Shown: positions 10,501-18,821, counted from the first letter of the stretch. The stretch is 64,000 nucleotides of DNA from Bordetella petrii (GCA_017745595.1 WMBV01000001.1:310001-374000); one strand, 5' to 3'. Notes: generated from the letters alone by a model not told the origin. A program made the numbers and translations.

Positions 10501-11727
10501 ATGCACCGCCCTGCCGCCCGGCCCTCCGCGCCACTTCCCGGATATTCCATGTTATTGCCCATTCTGCTGCTCTCCACGGCCGGCTTTACCATTCTGACGA
10601 CAGAATTCCTCATCATCGGCCTGCTGCCTCCGCTGGCGCGCGACCTGCAGGTCACGGTGTCGCAAGCCGGCCTGCTGGTCACCCTGTTCGCCTTCACCGT
10701 GGCGGCGACGGGCCCCCTGCTGACCGCGCTGATGACCAACGTGGACCGCAAGCGCCTCTTCATCGGCGTGCTGGCGCTGTTCGGCGCCTCGAACACCGTG
10801 GCGGCCCTGGCCCCCAATATCGGTGTCATGGCGCTCGCCCGCTTCGTACCGGCGCTGGCGCTGCCGGTATTCTGGTCCCTGGCCAGCGCCACGGCCGTCG
10901 AACTGGCCGGCCCGGCCCGCGCCGGCCGGGCCATCTCGATGGTGGCCTTCGGCATCGTGGCCGCCACCATATTCGGCATCCCCATTGGCGTGCTGGTTTC
11001 CGACGCCTACGGCTGGCGCGCCGCGTTCGGCCTGCTGGCCGTGGTCGCCTATGCCAAGGCACTGCTCTTGTGGGCCCTTTTCCCGCGCCCGCCCCGGCTG
11101 GCGCAGAACGTCAAACTGGCCGCGCAGCTGCGTATTCTGCGCAATCCCCGGGTGGTCGGGCACGTACTGTTGTCGCTGCTGATCTTCACCGGCATGTTCA
11201 CCGCCTATACCTACCTGGCCGACATGCTCGAACGGCTGGCGGGCTTCAATGGCCAATGGATAGGCTGGACGATGATGGCCTTCGGCGCCATCGGCCTGCT
11301 CGGCAACTGGGCGGGCGGCCGGCTGGCCGATCGCAGCGCGCTGCGGGCCACCCTGCTCTTCGCCGCCCTGATGGCCGCCGGCCTGGCGGTGCTGGGACCC
11401 GTGATGCGCGCCCCCGGCCTGCTCGCCGTGGCCCTGGGCGCATGGGGCATCGCCCAGGCCGCCCTGCTGACCGTCTGCCATGTACGGGTCATGCAATCGG
11501 CGCCCGACGCGCCGGCGTTCGCCGCGTCGCTGAATATTTCAGGGGCTAATATGGGCATCGGCCTGGGCGCCATCGTGGGAGGCGCCGTCATCGACCACCA
11601 GGGCCTGGCAAGCCTGGGGCCCGCCGCGGCCGCGATCGTGGCGGCCGCCATGGGCCTGGGCGCCCTGCTCGCCCGCGCCGGGCGCCATCCCCGCGACGTG
11701 GCGCGGCAACCCTGCGCCAACGCCTGA
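10501..11727 (+). CDS. MFS transporter, DHA1/AraJ-like exporter
   Basis: Inner-membrane major facilitator protein, about 408 residues, with around 12 hydrophobic segments. The first begins at MLLPILLLSTAGF and contains TTEFLIIGLLPPLA, typical of the AraJ/sugar-efflux branch. The loop NVDRKR between segments 2 and 3 is the MFS cytoplasmic signature. The start is uncertain: GTG at 10477, ATG at 10501 and ATG at 10549 are all possible, and none has a good ribosome-binding site. No neighbour suggests a substrate. Confidence 0.82.
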   Translation: MHRPAARPSAPLPGYSMLLPILLLSTAGFTILTTEFLIIGLLPPLARDLQVTVSQAGLLVTLFAFTVAATGPLLTALMTNVDRKRLFIGVLALFGASNTVAALAPNIGVMALARFVPALALPVFWSLASATAVELAGPARAGRAISMVAFGIVAATIFGIPIGVLVSDAYGWRAAFGLLAVVAYAKALLLWALFPRPPRLAQNVKLAAQLRILRNPRVVGHVLLSLLIFTGMFTAYTYLADMLERLAGFNGQWIGWTMMAFGAIGLLGNWAGGRLADRSALRATLLFAALMAAGLAVLGPVMRAPGLLAVALGAWGIAQAALLTVCHVRVMQSAPDAPAFAASLNISGANMGIGLGAIVGGAVIDHQGLASLGPAAAAIVAAAMGLGALLARAGRHPRDVARQPCANA

Positions 11728-11764
11728 ACACCGCAAAATCCTGTCCGTTCCCGTCGCGTTGGAG

Positions 11765-11770
11765 TACAAT
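11765..11770 (+). promoter_or_regulatory. -10 element of the ssrA promoter
   Basis: TACAAT lies 12 bases before the mature 5' end of tmRNA, as expected for an ssrA promoter with a short leader. The -35 region, near 11742-11747, is weak. Confidence 0.5.
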
Positions 11771-11781
11771 ACGAACAACTT

Positions 11782-12168
11782 GGGGCCGATCCGGATTCGA
11801 CGTGGGTCGCGAAACAACTCAGGGCATGCCGAGCACCAGTAAGCTCGTTAATCCACTGGAACACTACAAACGCCAACGACGAGCGTTTCGCTCTCGCCGC
11901 TTAAGCGGTGAGCCGCTGCACTGATCTGTCCTTGGGTCAGGCGGGGGAAGGCAACTTCCCAGGGGGCAACCCCGAACCGCAGCAGCGACATTTACAAGGA
12001 ATCGGTCTGCACTGGGGTCACACGGTTCAGGCTTAAATTACGTGAATCGCCCTGGTCCGGCCTGTCGGTTGGCTAAGTCCAGGGTTAAAACCAAATAGGC
12101 CGACTACGCATGTAGAACTGGTTGCGGAGGGCTTGCGGACGGGGGTTCAATTCCCCCCGGCTCCACCA
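11782..12168 (+). ncRNA. ssrA: Transfer-messenger RNA (tmRNA)
   Basis: Ribosome rescue RNA. The 5' end GGGGCCGATCCGGATTCGACG and the 3' end with the T-arm GGGTTCAATTCCCCC and CTCCACCA form the tRNA-like half. The tag frame (11872-11904) encodes ANDERFALAA followed by TAA, a betaproteobacterial tag. The pseudoknot-rich middle is complete. ssrA 3' ends are frequent integration sites, but no integrase gene lies near; instead a partial copy of the segment 12007-12082 appears at 13909-13984. Confidence 0.97.
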
Positions 12169-12185
12169 TATTCCCGCATCGTCTC

Positions 12186-12224
12186 AAACCCACGCAGCGG
12201 CATCGCCGCTGTGTGGGTTTTTTT
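12186..12224 (+). terminator. Rho-independent terminator of ssrA
   Basis: A stem of about 16 bp (AAACCCAC...CAGCGGC and its complement, one G-U pair, 3-base loop) is followed by seven T residues, 18 bases after the tmRNA CCA. Confidence 0.9.
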
Positions 12225-12234
12225 CTGGCACGCC

Positions 12235-12690
12235 ACGAGGCTTGCCCCAAGCATGACCCGCGGCGGCCTCGAAGATCCAGCCATCGATCTCTGCGTTGCG
12301 GAGGTCAGACAAATTTCCGTGCTTCATGCGCAGCCGCTGCAGTTCTTCATCGTCATTCTGGTAACCGAAGTACGTCCAGACCAGCTCGCACTCGGTCGGG
12401 CTGCGCGGCACCATGTGCCGCATCGCCTGCGTGTTCATATGCTGCCGCAAATGCACACTGGGAAAAACCTGCATCTGCGCATACAGCCCATCACCGAACT
12501 CATCCTTCGCCTGGACACTTTCTGTGTCATTGATCTTGAAGTCTTCGCGATAGCTATTCAGCTCTTTGGTCGCCTCCGATGCATGATATGGGTCGCGGGT
12601 GTTCTCCCAATAGAACTTCCAATTGCTGGGCGGCGACTGACGGTCGTAGCCCAGCATGCGCAACGGCTTGTCGAAAGCGCGAACCTCCCC
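12235..12690 (-). pseudogene. Remnant of an aromatic-ring-hydroxylating oxygenase alpha subunit
   Basis: On the minus strand the translation reads [20 protein letters not shown], then [13 protein letters not shown], then [17 protein letters not shown] and [16 protein letters not shown]. These are the iron-binding and C-terminal segments of the Rieske oxygenase large subunit family, closest in my memory to salicylate 5-hydroxylase or anthranilate dioxygenase. The N-terminal Rieske domain is absent. The segment expected right after YHAS, with the second iron-binding histidine, is missing too. The open frame continues on both sides only into unrelated sequence: the ssrA terminator on one side and antisense etf remnants on the other. 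It is a decayed fragment, not a gene. Confidence 0.75.
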
Positions 12691-12831
12691 CAAGCCACCT
12701 TCGCCTCCAAAGTCGAAATTGCCGGAGACAAGCTCAGCGTCACTCGCGAAGTCGATGGCGGCCTGGAAACCCTGAATCTGTCCATGCCCGCCGTCGTCAC
12801 CACGGATCTGCGCCTCAACGAGCCGCGTTAT
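12685..12831 (+). pseudogene. etfB: C-terminal remnant of electron transfer flavoprotein beta subunit
   Basis: About 49 codons read [14 protein letters not shown], then [10 protein letters not shown], then [13 protein letters not shown], which is the conserved end of EtfB. The upstream part belongs to another frame and gene remnant, and the last residues after EPRY are lost. The copy is a fragment left by deletions on both sides. It lies directly before the etfA remnant, preserving the usual etfB-etfA order. Confidence 0.8.
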
Positions 12832-12841
12832 TGCAGAGCAC

Positions 12842-13133
12842 GCTAGCACTTCGATCAAGGGCGTAACCCTGAACGCCATCACCGCGGCCAGGGCTTGCGA
12901 TTCAGATGTGCACGTGCTGATTGCCGGCGCAGACGCCGCAACTGCCGGCGGCAAGAGCGTCGCTCCGCGCGTTGCCGCCAAGCTGGATGTCGCGCAAATC
13001 AGCGACATCACCAAGGTCGTGTCCATCGACACGTTCGCCCCCCCCGATCTACGCGGGCAACGCGATTGCCACGGTGCAATCGGCCGACAAAATCAAAGTG
13101 ATCGTGGATGCCGGGCTTCAGCAGCATCTCTGA
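12842..13133 (+). pseudogene. etfA: Deleted and frameshifted remnant of electron transfer flavoprotein alpha subunit
   Basis: The frame reads TSIKGVTLNAITAA and DVHVLIAGADA (EtfA N-terminus). It then jumps to GGKSVAPRVAAKLDVAQISD, so several dozen internal residues are missing. At a run of eight C (13038-13045) the frame shifts by one base; the sequel in the next frame is PIYAGNAIATVQSADKIKVI, again EtfA. The FAD-binding C-terminal domain is absent. This cannot make a functional flavoprotein. Confidence 0.8.
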
Positions 13134-13278
13134 CAGCTCACGCTACCTGGCTGGGCCGGAAAGCCGACGCGCCCGCGCAAACGAGTCCGCCGCTTTCCGC
13201 CACGCGCCCCGTGGCTTCAAATACGGTGTCGATGCTGGCAATATGTCATCGTTTCTCCGCCCCACATGGAGTCTTCCG

Positions 13279-13800
13279 ATGAAATCCATCGTCGCAGGCG
13301 CGCTACTGGCCAGTTGCGTCCTTTCCACGACGGCGCAAGCCGCCGAAGCAACCGTGGCCTTTCAGATGCCGCTCAACATCGAAAACTGGAAACCGGATAT
13401 CCTCGGGCGTAACGGCATGTACCGATTCCGGCAGGTGCGAGGCGCGTGCCAGATCACCTTCGCGCAGAATCTCGGCGCCGACGCTGCCAAGGCGGCGGGC
13501 CGCACGCCACGCGACACGCTCGAGGTCTACGTCCGTCAGTTGGGCACCCGTATGCGCGACGTAACGAGAAGCAAAGCGCCAGACCTGGAACTACGCGCCA
13601 ATACCGGCGATCCGATAGCCTTACTGTCGGAAGAAGTTGCCTATCGCGGGAACGATGGCGTCGACTATCGGAACCGCCTCTCCGCCCAGTGGGTGGGCTC
13701 CGTGGAATTGCTGATCATCGCGGGCTGCCCCGCAACCGAATGGGGCAGGCAACAGGCTGCCATCAACGCCTTCATCGGCAAGGTTTCCGTCCACAGGTGA
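13279..13800 (+). CDS. Small exported protein of unknown function
   Basis: Not recognised. The protein has 173 residues with a clear signal peptide (MKSIVAGALLASCVLSTTAQAAEA, cleavage near residue 22). The mature part is polar, with two cysteines (RGACQ and IAGCP) that could form a disulphide in the periplasm. The ATG is preceded by GGAG at a good distance; an open frame extends further upstream but lacks coding character. It sits between the etfA remnant and the partial ssrA copy, so it may be a passenger of the same rearranged segment. The product is predicted from coding signals only. Confidence 0.6.
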   Translation: MKSIVAGALLASCVLSTTAQAAEATVAFQMPLNIENWKPDILGRNGMYRFRQVRGACQITFAQNLGADAAKAAGRTPRDTLEVYVRQLGTRMRDVTRSKAPDLELRANTGDPIALLSEEVAYRGNDGVDYRNRLSAQWVGSVELLIIAGCPATEWGRQQAAINAFIGKVSVHR

Positions 13801-13812
13801 CGGCGCGGCCAT

Positions 13813-13833
13813 GCCGGCAACGAACCTGCCGGC
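13813..13833 (+). terminator. Hairpin after the exported-protein gene
   Basis: A 7-bp stem, GCCGGCA with TGCCGGC and a 7-base loop, lies 12 bases after the stop. No T-run follows. Confidence 0.35.
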
Positions 13834-13908
13834 CGTGCGCCCCGCATGCTCGCGGGTCGGAGCAGCGATGCCAATTGCCGATATGCCAGGCTAATTCGAC
13901 CAGGTGAA

Positions 13909-13984
13909 CTGCATTGGGGTCACACGGTTCAGGCTTAAATTACGTGAATCGCCCTGGTCCGGCCTGTCGGTTGGCTAAGCCCAG
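13909..13984 (+). repeat. Partial duplicate of internal ssrA sequence (76 bp)
   Basis: Matches 12007-12082 inside ssrA over 76 bases with two differences (C to T near the start, T to C near the end). It has no tag frame, acceptor stem or T-arm, so it is not a functional tmRNA. It ends sharply on both sides and marks the far border of the debris zone that begins right after ssrA. Confidence 0.93.
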
Positions 13985-14000
13985 CACACACTCTTGTGCC

Positions 14001-14041
14001 AAAACCCATAAAGCGCCCGCCAGGAGCTTTATGGGTTTTTT
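14001..14041 (+). terminator. Strong terminator between the ssrA copy and the amidase gene
   Basis: A perfect 14-bp stem (AAAACCCATAAAGC with its complement, 11-base loop) ends in T residues on the plus strand. It also has A residues upstream, so it may work in both directions and end the long minus-strand catabolic operon, whose last gene stops at 14063. Confidence 0.85.
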
Positions 14042-14062
14042 CTGATGTCGCCTTTGAGAAGA

Positions 14063-15499
14063 TCAAAGGAAGCGTGCCGGGATACGCCCGGCCCACGGCG
14101 CGGCGCGCTCGAGCTCGGCCGACAGCCGCAGCACCAGGTCGTCTCGCCCGAACTGCCCCATGATCTGCACGCCGATAGGCAAGCCGGCTTCGGTCCAGTA
14201 CACCGGCACGCTCGCGGCCGGTTGGCCCGACGCGTTCATGATGGCCGAGAAAACGGCGTACTGCGCCACCTTGTAGCGGAAATCCCGGAACGGCCCTTGC
14301 ATGGCCAGGAACCCGAGGGGCGCGGGCGGTTGCGCCAGCATGGGGGTAAGGATCAGGTCGAACTGGGCGATGTCCGTCTGCAGCACGCGCCCCACGTGGT
14401 GAAACGTGTTGATGGCGTTCACGTAGTCTTCGGCGGTCAGGCGCAAGCCCTGTTGGTAGCCGTCGTGCATTGCCGGCTCGAGATCGTCGTCGCGCAACGA
14501 GCGCTTCATGCCCGCCAGCCGGGCATGCACCGAGGCGACAATGTTCGCCTCCAGGACCTGCAAGTGCGCCTGGAAGAACTGCTGGTAGTCCAGGGACGGC
14601 GGCGCGGCCTCGATGATTTCGTGGCCCAGGTCTTTGCACAGACTCGCGGCGTAGCGCACGGCATCCAGGCACTCGGGCGCCAGCGGGATGCCATCCCATG
14701 CCGACGTCCAGACCGCGATGCGCAGCGGGGCGCGCCTGGCTTCGGTGACGGCCGACAGGAATGATTCGTTCGGCGGCGCCGAGTCGTAGGGCGCGCCCAC
14801 TTCCCGGCCGCATATGGCGTCCATGACGGCAGCCGTGTCGCGCACGCTGCGGCTCAGCACGCCGTCCGTGCCCATTCCTCCCCAGATCTCGCCCTTGGTC
14901 GGCCCGGTCGGTACGCGGCCGCGCGTTGCCTTTAAACCGTACAAGCCGCAGCAAGACGCCGGGATGCGAATCGAGCCGCCGCCGTCGCTGCCATGGGCCA
15001 GCGGCACGACGCGCGCGGCGACTGCCGCGGCGGCCCCGCCGCTGGAACCGCCCGCCGAACGCGTCTCGTCCCAGGGGTTGAGCGTTACCGCGCCATTGGC
15101 CACGGCCTCGGTGGTGGGCGCCATGCAGAACTCGGGCACGGAAGTCCGCGCAAAGGGAATCAGGCCCGCGGCCTCGAAGCGCTGCGTCAGCGTGGCGTCG
15201 AAGGAAAACGGTGTGTCGGTGAACAGGTTCGACCCCAGGCTCATCGGCAAGCGCTGCGACGCCAGGCTGGAGTCCTTGAGCAGGAACGGAATTCCCTGGA
15301 ACTGCCCTTGATGCCGCCACTGCCCCGCCCACTGCAGCGCGTCGTCGTAGCGCTCGTAGCGAATGGCATTGAGCGCCACGCCACGCGTGCGCGACAAGGC
15401 AATCGCGTGTGTCATCAGTTCCGTCGACGACACTGCCTTTTTCTTGAGCAAATCCGCCAGGGCCAGGCCGTCCAGGTCCTGGTACTCGTTCTCCGTCAT
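14063..15499 (-). CDS. Amidase-signature family hydrolase
   Basis: Hydrolyses an amide bond; 478 residues, normal for the family. The Ser-Ser-Lys triad is visible: Lys in PFLLKDSS (about K75), the cis-serine in AGGSSGGAA (about S153) and the nucleophile in SDGGGSIRIP (about S176). It is the last gene of the minus-strand operon headed by the ABC importer, 23 bases after the IclR stop. In this setting it would cleave an amide taken up or produced by the P450/deacetylase steps. The natural substrate cannot be told from sequence; amidase-signature enzymes also include aryl-amide and GatA-like members. Confidence 0.88.
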   Translation of the reverse strand: MTENEYQDLDGLALADLLKKKAVSSTELMTHAIALSRTRGVALNAIRYERYDDALQWAGQWRHQGQFQGIPFLLKDSSLASQRLPMSLGSNLFTDTPFSFDATLTQRFEAAGLIPFARTSVPEFCMAPTTEAVANGAVTLNPWDETRSAGGSSGGAAAAVAARVVPLAHGSDGGGSIRIPASCCGLYGLKATRGRVPTGPTKGEIWGGMGTDGVLSRSVRDTAAVMDAICGREVGAPYDSAPPNESFLSAVTEARRAPLRIAVWTSAWDGIPLAPECLDAVRYAASLCKDLGHEIIEAAPPSLDYQQFFQAHLQVLEANIVASVHARLAGMKRSLRDDDLEPAMHDGYQQGLRLTAEDYVNAINTFHHVGRVLQTDIAQFDLILTPMLAQPPAPLGFLAMQGPFRDFRYKVAQYAVFSAIMNASGQPAASVPVYWTEAGLPIGVQIMGQFGRDDLVLRLSAELERAAPWAGRIPARFL

Positions 15500-15522
15500 G
15501 ATTCGTCCTTAATGTAACTGGC

Positions 15523-16326
15523 TCATTGATGCGAATTCCACAGGCTCAAGGCACGCGCAGCCTCGATGGCCAGTGGACTGAAGCGTTTATAGAAAACCTC
15601 GGCGTTCCAGTCGCTGAGCGAACCAGCGATATGGATGGCCCCCACCGGCACGCCGTCGTGGCCGCGGATGGCGGCGGCCAGCACCACCTCGCCCAGCAGC
15701 GTTTCTTCTACTTGAGAGGAATAGCCATCGCGGCGGGCGGCATGCACTTTTTCCCAGATGTACTCGGGGTCGATCCGGGTCTTGGGCGTTATCAGCGTCA
15801 GTTCGGAGTCGGCGATGATCTGTTCGACGACTTCGTCGGGCAGCGCGGCCATGCAGGCCCGCCCTCCGGTGGCCACGCAGGTCGGCATGCGCCTTCCGGG
15901 CAAGGTTGCGTAGAAGCGTTCGCGCTTGCTCTGCATGCGCGCAGCATAGACGATGGTCAGGTTGTCGTGCTCGGCATCGAACAGGCTCAGATCCACGCGC
16001 TCGCCGGTGGTGGTGCGCAAGTCGCTGAGAATGGGCGCGGCCTTTTCGATCAGGGGATTGGACCGCAGGTAATCGAATGCCCGGTCCAGCAACAAATGGC
16101 CCAGCGTGAGGCCGCCGCGCTCGGTCTGCTCTAGGTAGCCCCGGTTAAGCAAGGTCTGGCTGATGCGCTGCGCGGCGCTCTTGTTGATACCCGCCGCCGC
16201 CGCGATCTCGCTCAGGGATTTTGCGTCGGGTTTTTCGGCAAAGGCCTCCAGTACGTCGAGCGCCCGGGATACGGACTGTAGTAGCAAGCGCTCATCGATG
16301 GGAGGAAAGCGGTGTTTGATGCTCAT
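15523..16326 (-). CDS. IclR-family transcriptional regulator
   Basis: DNA-binding regulator of 267 residues. The N-terminal winged helix-turn-helix (about 20-85) includes SLSEIAAAAGINKSAAQRI, and the C-terminal IclR effector domain (about 100-260) contains GRRMPTCVATGGRACMAAL. It lies inside the catabolic operon between ferredoxin and amidase (47 and 23 bases), so it is probably autoregulated with the genes it controls. The effector is likely a pathway intermediate (inference). Confidence 0.88.
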   Translation of the reverse strand: MSIKHRFPPIDERLLLQSVSRALDVLEAFAEKPDAKSLSEIAAAAGINKSAAQRISQTLLNRGYLEQTERGGLTLGHLLLDRAFDYLRSNPLIEKAAPILSDLRTTTGERVDLSLFDAEHDNLTIVYAARMQSKRERFYATLPGRRMPTCVATGGRACMAALPDEVVEQIIADSELTLITPKTRIDPEYIWEKVHAARRDGYSSQVEETLLGEVVLAAAIRGHDGVPVGAIHIAGSLSDWNAEVFYKRFSPLAIEAARALSLWNSHQ

Positions 16327-16373
16327 GGCTCATTCTGCTGATTGGGCCTGCGCGGGCCAGAGGCGTCGAGGCG

Positions 16374-16697
16374 TCATATCTGCGCGGCGGGCAACCTGAC
16401 CGTCAAGCCATCCAGCGCCTCCGACATTTCGATCTGGCAACACAGGCGGCTGTTCGGGCGACGCTCGCAGACGGTCGCGTCGAGCATTTCATTTTCCAGG
16501 TCGGATACGGAAGGCAGCTTATCCGTCCAGGCATCGTCTACATAAACGTGGCAGGTCGCACAGGCCAGCGAACCGCCGCACTCGCCCAGAATGCCTTTGA
16601 CATGGGCGCCCAGCGCGGCAAGCATGACACTTTCGCCGCTGGCCGCCTCGACTTCGGTGCTGGAGGCCTCGGCGTCGGTGAATATGATTTTCGGCAT
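16374..16697 (-). CDS. [2Fe-2S] ferredoxin, adrenodoxin/putidaredoxin type
   Basis: Electron carrier of 107 residues. The cluster ligands follow the C-x5-C-x2-C-x36-C spacing of P450-type ferredoxins: C40, C46, C49 and C86, with an extra C87 next to the last. The segment GECGGSLACATCHVYV is diagnostic. The ATG is 23 bases after the stop of a P450 gene, and the plausible reductase partner is encoded divergently at 26406. It most likely feeds both P450s of the operon. An open frame upstream of this ATG is only a shadow of the P450 gene. Confidence 0.93.
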   Translation of the reverse strand: MPKIIFTDAEASSTEVEAASGESVMLAALGAHVKGILGECGGSLACATCHVYVDDAWTDKLPSVSDLENEMLDATVCERRPNSRLCCQIEMSEALDGLTVRLPAAQI

Positions 16698-16720
16698 GAA
16701 GAAGTTTCCTGTAGGTAAGG

Positions 16721-17938
16721 TCAGGCAGCCTTCAACCGCAAGGGCAGGTGCTTGAGGCTGCGCAATACGTTGTTGATGCGGCGCACAGGGGCCCCTTCGA
16801 GGCTGATGGCGCTCACGCGCCGGGCGATCTCGGTCAGGATGCACTCGCCTTCCAGGCGGGCGATCATCTGGCCGATGCACATGTGGATGCCGTTGCCCAA
16901 AGCCACGTGTCCCAAGCGGGAACGCGTCATGTCGTAGTCGTCGGGGCGGTCCCAGAAGTCGGGGTCGCGGTTGGCCGACGCCAGGAACATCATCACCTTC
17001 CTGTCGGCGGGAATGCGCGTGCCGTCTACGGTGACGTCGCACAGGGTCAGGCGCCCCACCGTCTGGATGGGCGTTTCGAGGCGCATGGCCTCTTCCAGGG
17101 CGGGCCGTGCCTGGGCGGGGTCGTCGCGCAGCAGCGCATACTGCGCCGGATTCATGGCCAGGTACCAGAGCGCGGCCGAGATGGCGCTACTGGTGGTGTC
17201 CAGGCCCCCGCGCAAGAACGAGCGCACCAGCAAAGGGGCGAGTTCGGGTTCGAGTTCGCCCGCGTCGACCGCCTGGTACAGGCGGTCGCCGAAGCCGCCC
17301 GGCAGCAGGTTCTCGCGCCGCATCATGGCGTCGTGCCACGGCATGATTTCGTCGGCGCGCTTCTGCGTTGCTTCGTAGCGGTCGTTCTTGGGCCCTTGCG
17401 CATCGAAATTGAGCGCCCCGAGCAAGAACAGGTTGTCGCGGGTTTCGGGCGTGATCTCCAGCCCCAGGGCCGGCGGGAAGGTCGTGGAGATGTATTGCTC
17501 GGCCAGATCGTAGACGCCATCGACGTATTCGCGTTGCAGCAGCTCGTCGACCAGGCGTTCCGCTTCTTTGGCGAAGGTCTCGCGCCACGAGCGGATCAGC
17601 TGGGGCGACATCGCCTTTTGCATGGCCGAGCGCACGTAGGTATGCCGCGGCGGATCGACCTCGACGATGGCGCTGGCGGGCCGCCAGTTGCCGGGCTTGC
17701 GGATGTCGGCCACGCCCGAGCCACCGGTGGACGAAAAGGTCTTCCAGTCTTTGATGGCGGGGTGCACGTCGCGATGGCGGCCCATGACATACATGTCGTA
17801 CTTGGGCAAAAACGCCACCGGCCCGGCCTGCCGCATGGCCGCGTGCATCGCGTAGGGCGAGTCCAGCACGTCTTCGGCGTAGGGGTCGATGGTCAGTTCG
17901 GGGGCCTGCCTGGGGTTATCAGCGATGGCGTCAATCAT
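16721..17938 (-). CDS. Cytochrome P450, CYP199-like (first paralogue)
   Basis: Soluble class I bacterial P450 of 405 residues. The I-helix oxygen-activation motif is GGLDTT (about 244-249), the E-x-x-R motif lies in EEAMRLETP, and the heme-binding loop is ALGNGIHMCIGQ with the cysteine at about C354. Sequence around WRPASAIVEVDPPRHT and NRDPDFWDRPDDYDMTR resembles the CYP199A group, which demethylates 4-methoxybenzoate and related para-substituted benzoates. It is followed closely by a ferredoxin gene, forming a natural electron-transfer pair. It is clearly a paralogue of the P450 encoded at 19605-20813. The true substrate is unknown; the CYP199 assignment is from memory. Confidence 0.92.
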   Translation of the reverse strand: MIDAIADNPRQAPELTIDPYAEDVLDSPYAMHAAMRQAGPVAFLPKYDMYVMGRHRDVHPAIKDWKTFSSTGGSGVADIRKPGNWRPASAIVEVDPPRHTYVRSAMQKAMSPQLIRSWRETFAKEAERLVDELLQREYVDGVYDLAEQYISTTFPPALGLEITPETRDNLFLLGALNFDAQGPKNDRYEATQKRADEIMPWHDAMMRRENLLPGGFGDRLYQAVDAGELEPELAPLLVRSFLRGGLDTTSSAISAALWYLAMNPAQYALLRDDPAQARPALEEAMRLETPIQTVGRLTLCDVTVDGTRIPADRKVMMFLASANRDPDFWDRPDDYDMTRSRLGHVALGNGIHMCIGQMIARLEGECILTEIARRVSAISLEGAPVRRINNVLRSLKHLPLRLKAA

Positions 17939-17954
17939 TATCAGCTCTCACCCG

Positions 17955-18785
17955 CTATTTTTCGTTGACATCGATCCAGGCCTGGGCAACTTCCGCCCCG
18001 GTGGCGAACCACACGCCCGGGAAAGTCTTGATGTACTGGATCATTTCGCGCAGCAGCGCAATGCGGCCGGGCCGCCCCGTGACCTGCGGATGCATCACCA
18101 GGTCGTACAGCCCGCCCCACCGGTATATTTCGCGGAACTCGGCCTTGAAAATGTCGGCCATATGGGCATTCGAGCAGATCGTGCGGGGGTTCTTGATCGA
18201 GAACAGCGCGTACGGCGCGTCGTCCAGGCTCCAGTGCCACGGAAGTTCGATGACGCCTTTGCTGCCGTCCGGCATGGTGTGGCGATACGGATTGATGTCG
18301 TCCATCAGCGACGTGTCATACAGAAAGCCGTGCTTCTTGAGCAGCTCGAAAAGCATGGGGCTGACCTCGCCCGCCGGCGAACGATAGCCTTTGGGCACCA
18401 CGCCGACAGTGCGCTTGAGCGCCTCCAGCCCCTTTTCCATTTCTTCGATCTCGGCATCGGTGTCGCCGTCGGACCAGCGATGCGAGTAGCTGTGGTGCCC
18501 GACCTCGTGGCCGCCCTTCAGGATCAGCTCGACCTTGTCGGTGTGGTGTTCGGCCGTCCAGCCCGGCACGTAGAACGATGCCTTGACGTCTTCTTCATGA
18601 AGCAGCTCGCAGATCTTGGGCACGCCCACGTTGGCGCCGTACGCGCCCTGGCTGAGAATGCCCGGCCGCTTGGCGTTGGCCGGGTCGCGCGACGTCCACA
18701 GGGTTTCCGCGTCGAAATCGAAAGTCAGCATGACGGCGCAACGCGCTCCGTTGGGCCATTTGACACTCATGTCGTGTTTCATCAT
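17955..18785 (-). CDS. Polysaccharide-deacetylase-fold hydrolase (possibly cyclic imide/amide hydrolase)
   Basis: Metal-dependent NodB-fold hydrolase of 276 residues. Visible ligands are TFDFDAE with the metal aspartate (about D25) and HHSYSH with the two histidines (about H98 and H102); RSPAGE forms the next motif. No signal peptide is present, so it acts in the cytoplasm, unlike cell-wall deacetylases. Cytoplasmic members include PuuE-type allantoinase and a cyclic imide hydrolase, which fits a catabolic operon that also has an amidase. The start is the first of two adjacent ATGs, because AGGAG lies six bases upstream. Substrate is inferred. Confidence 0.85.
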   Translation of the reverse strand: MMKHDMSVKWPNGARCAVMLTFDFDAETLWTSRDPANAKRPGILSQGAYGANVGVPKICELLHEEDVKASFYVPGWTAEHHTDKVELILKGGHEVGHHSYSHRWSDGDTDAEIEEMEKGLEALKRTVGVVPKGYRSPAGEVSPMLFELLKKHGFLYDTSLMDDINPYRHTMPDGSKGVIELPWHWSLDDAPYALFSIKNPRTICSNAHMADIFKAEFREIYRWGGLYDLVMHPQVTGRPGRIALLREMIQYIKTFPGVWFATGAEVAQAWIDVNEK

Positions 18786-18821
18786 TGATACTCCTGGCGT
18801 ATGCGACACGCCGGTCGTGGA

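Noticed and set aside
12184-13032. 282-residue minus-strand open frame after ssrA as an intact protein
   Set aside because: It runs from antisense etf sequence through an oxygenase fragment into the ssrA terminator; only the middle third has homology, and key domains are missing.
11782-14062. Active integrative element at the ssrA 3' end
   Set aside because: No integrase, transposase, relaxase or phage gene is present, and the copied ssrA segment lacks the 3' end that a working attachment site would need.
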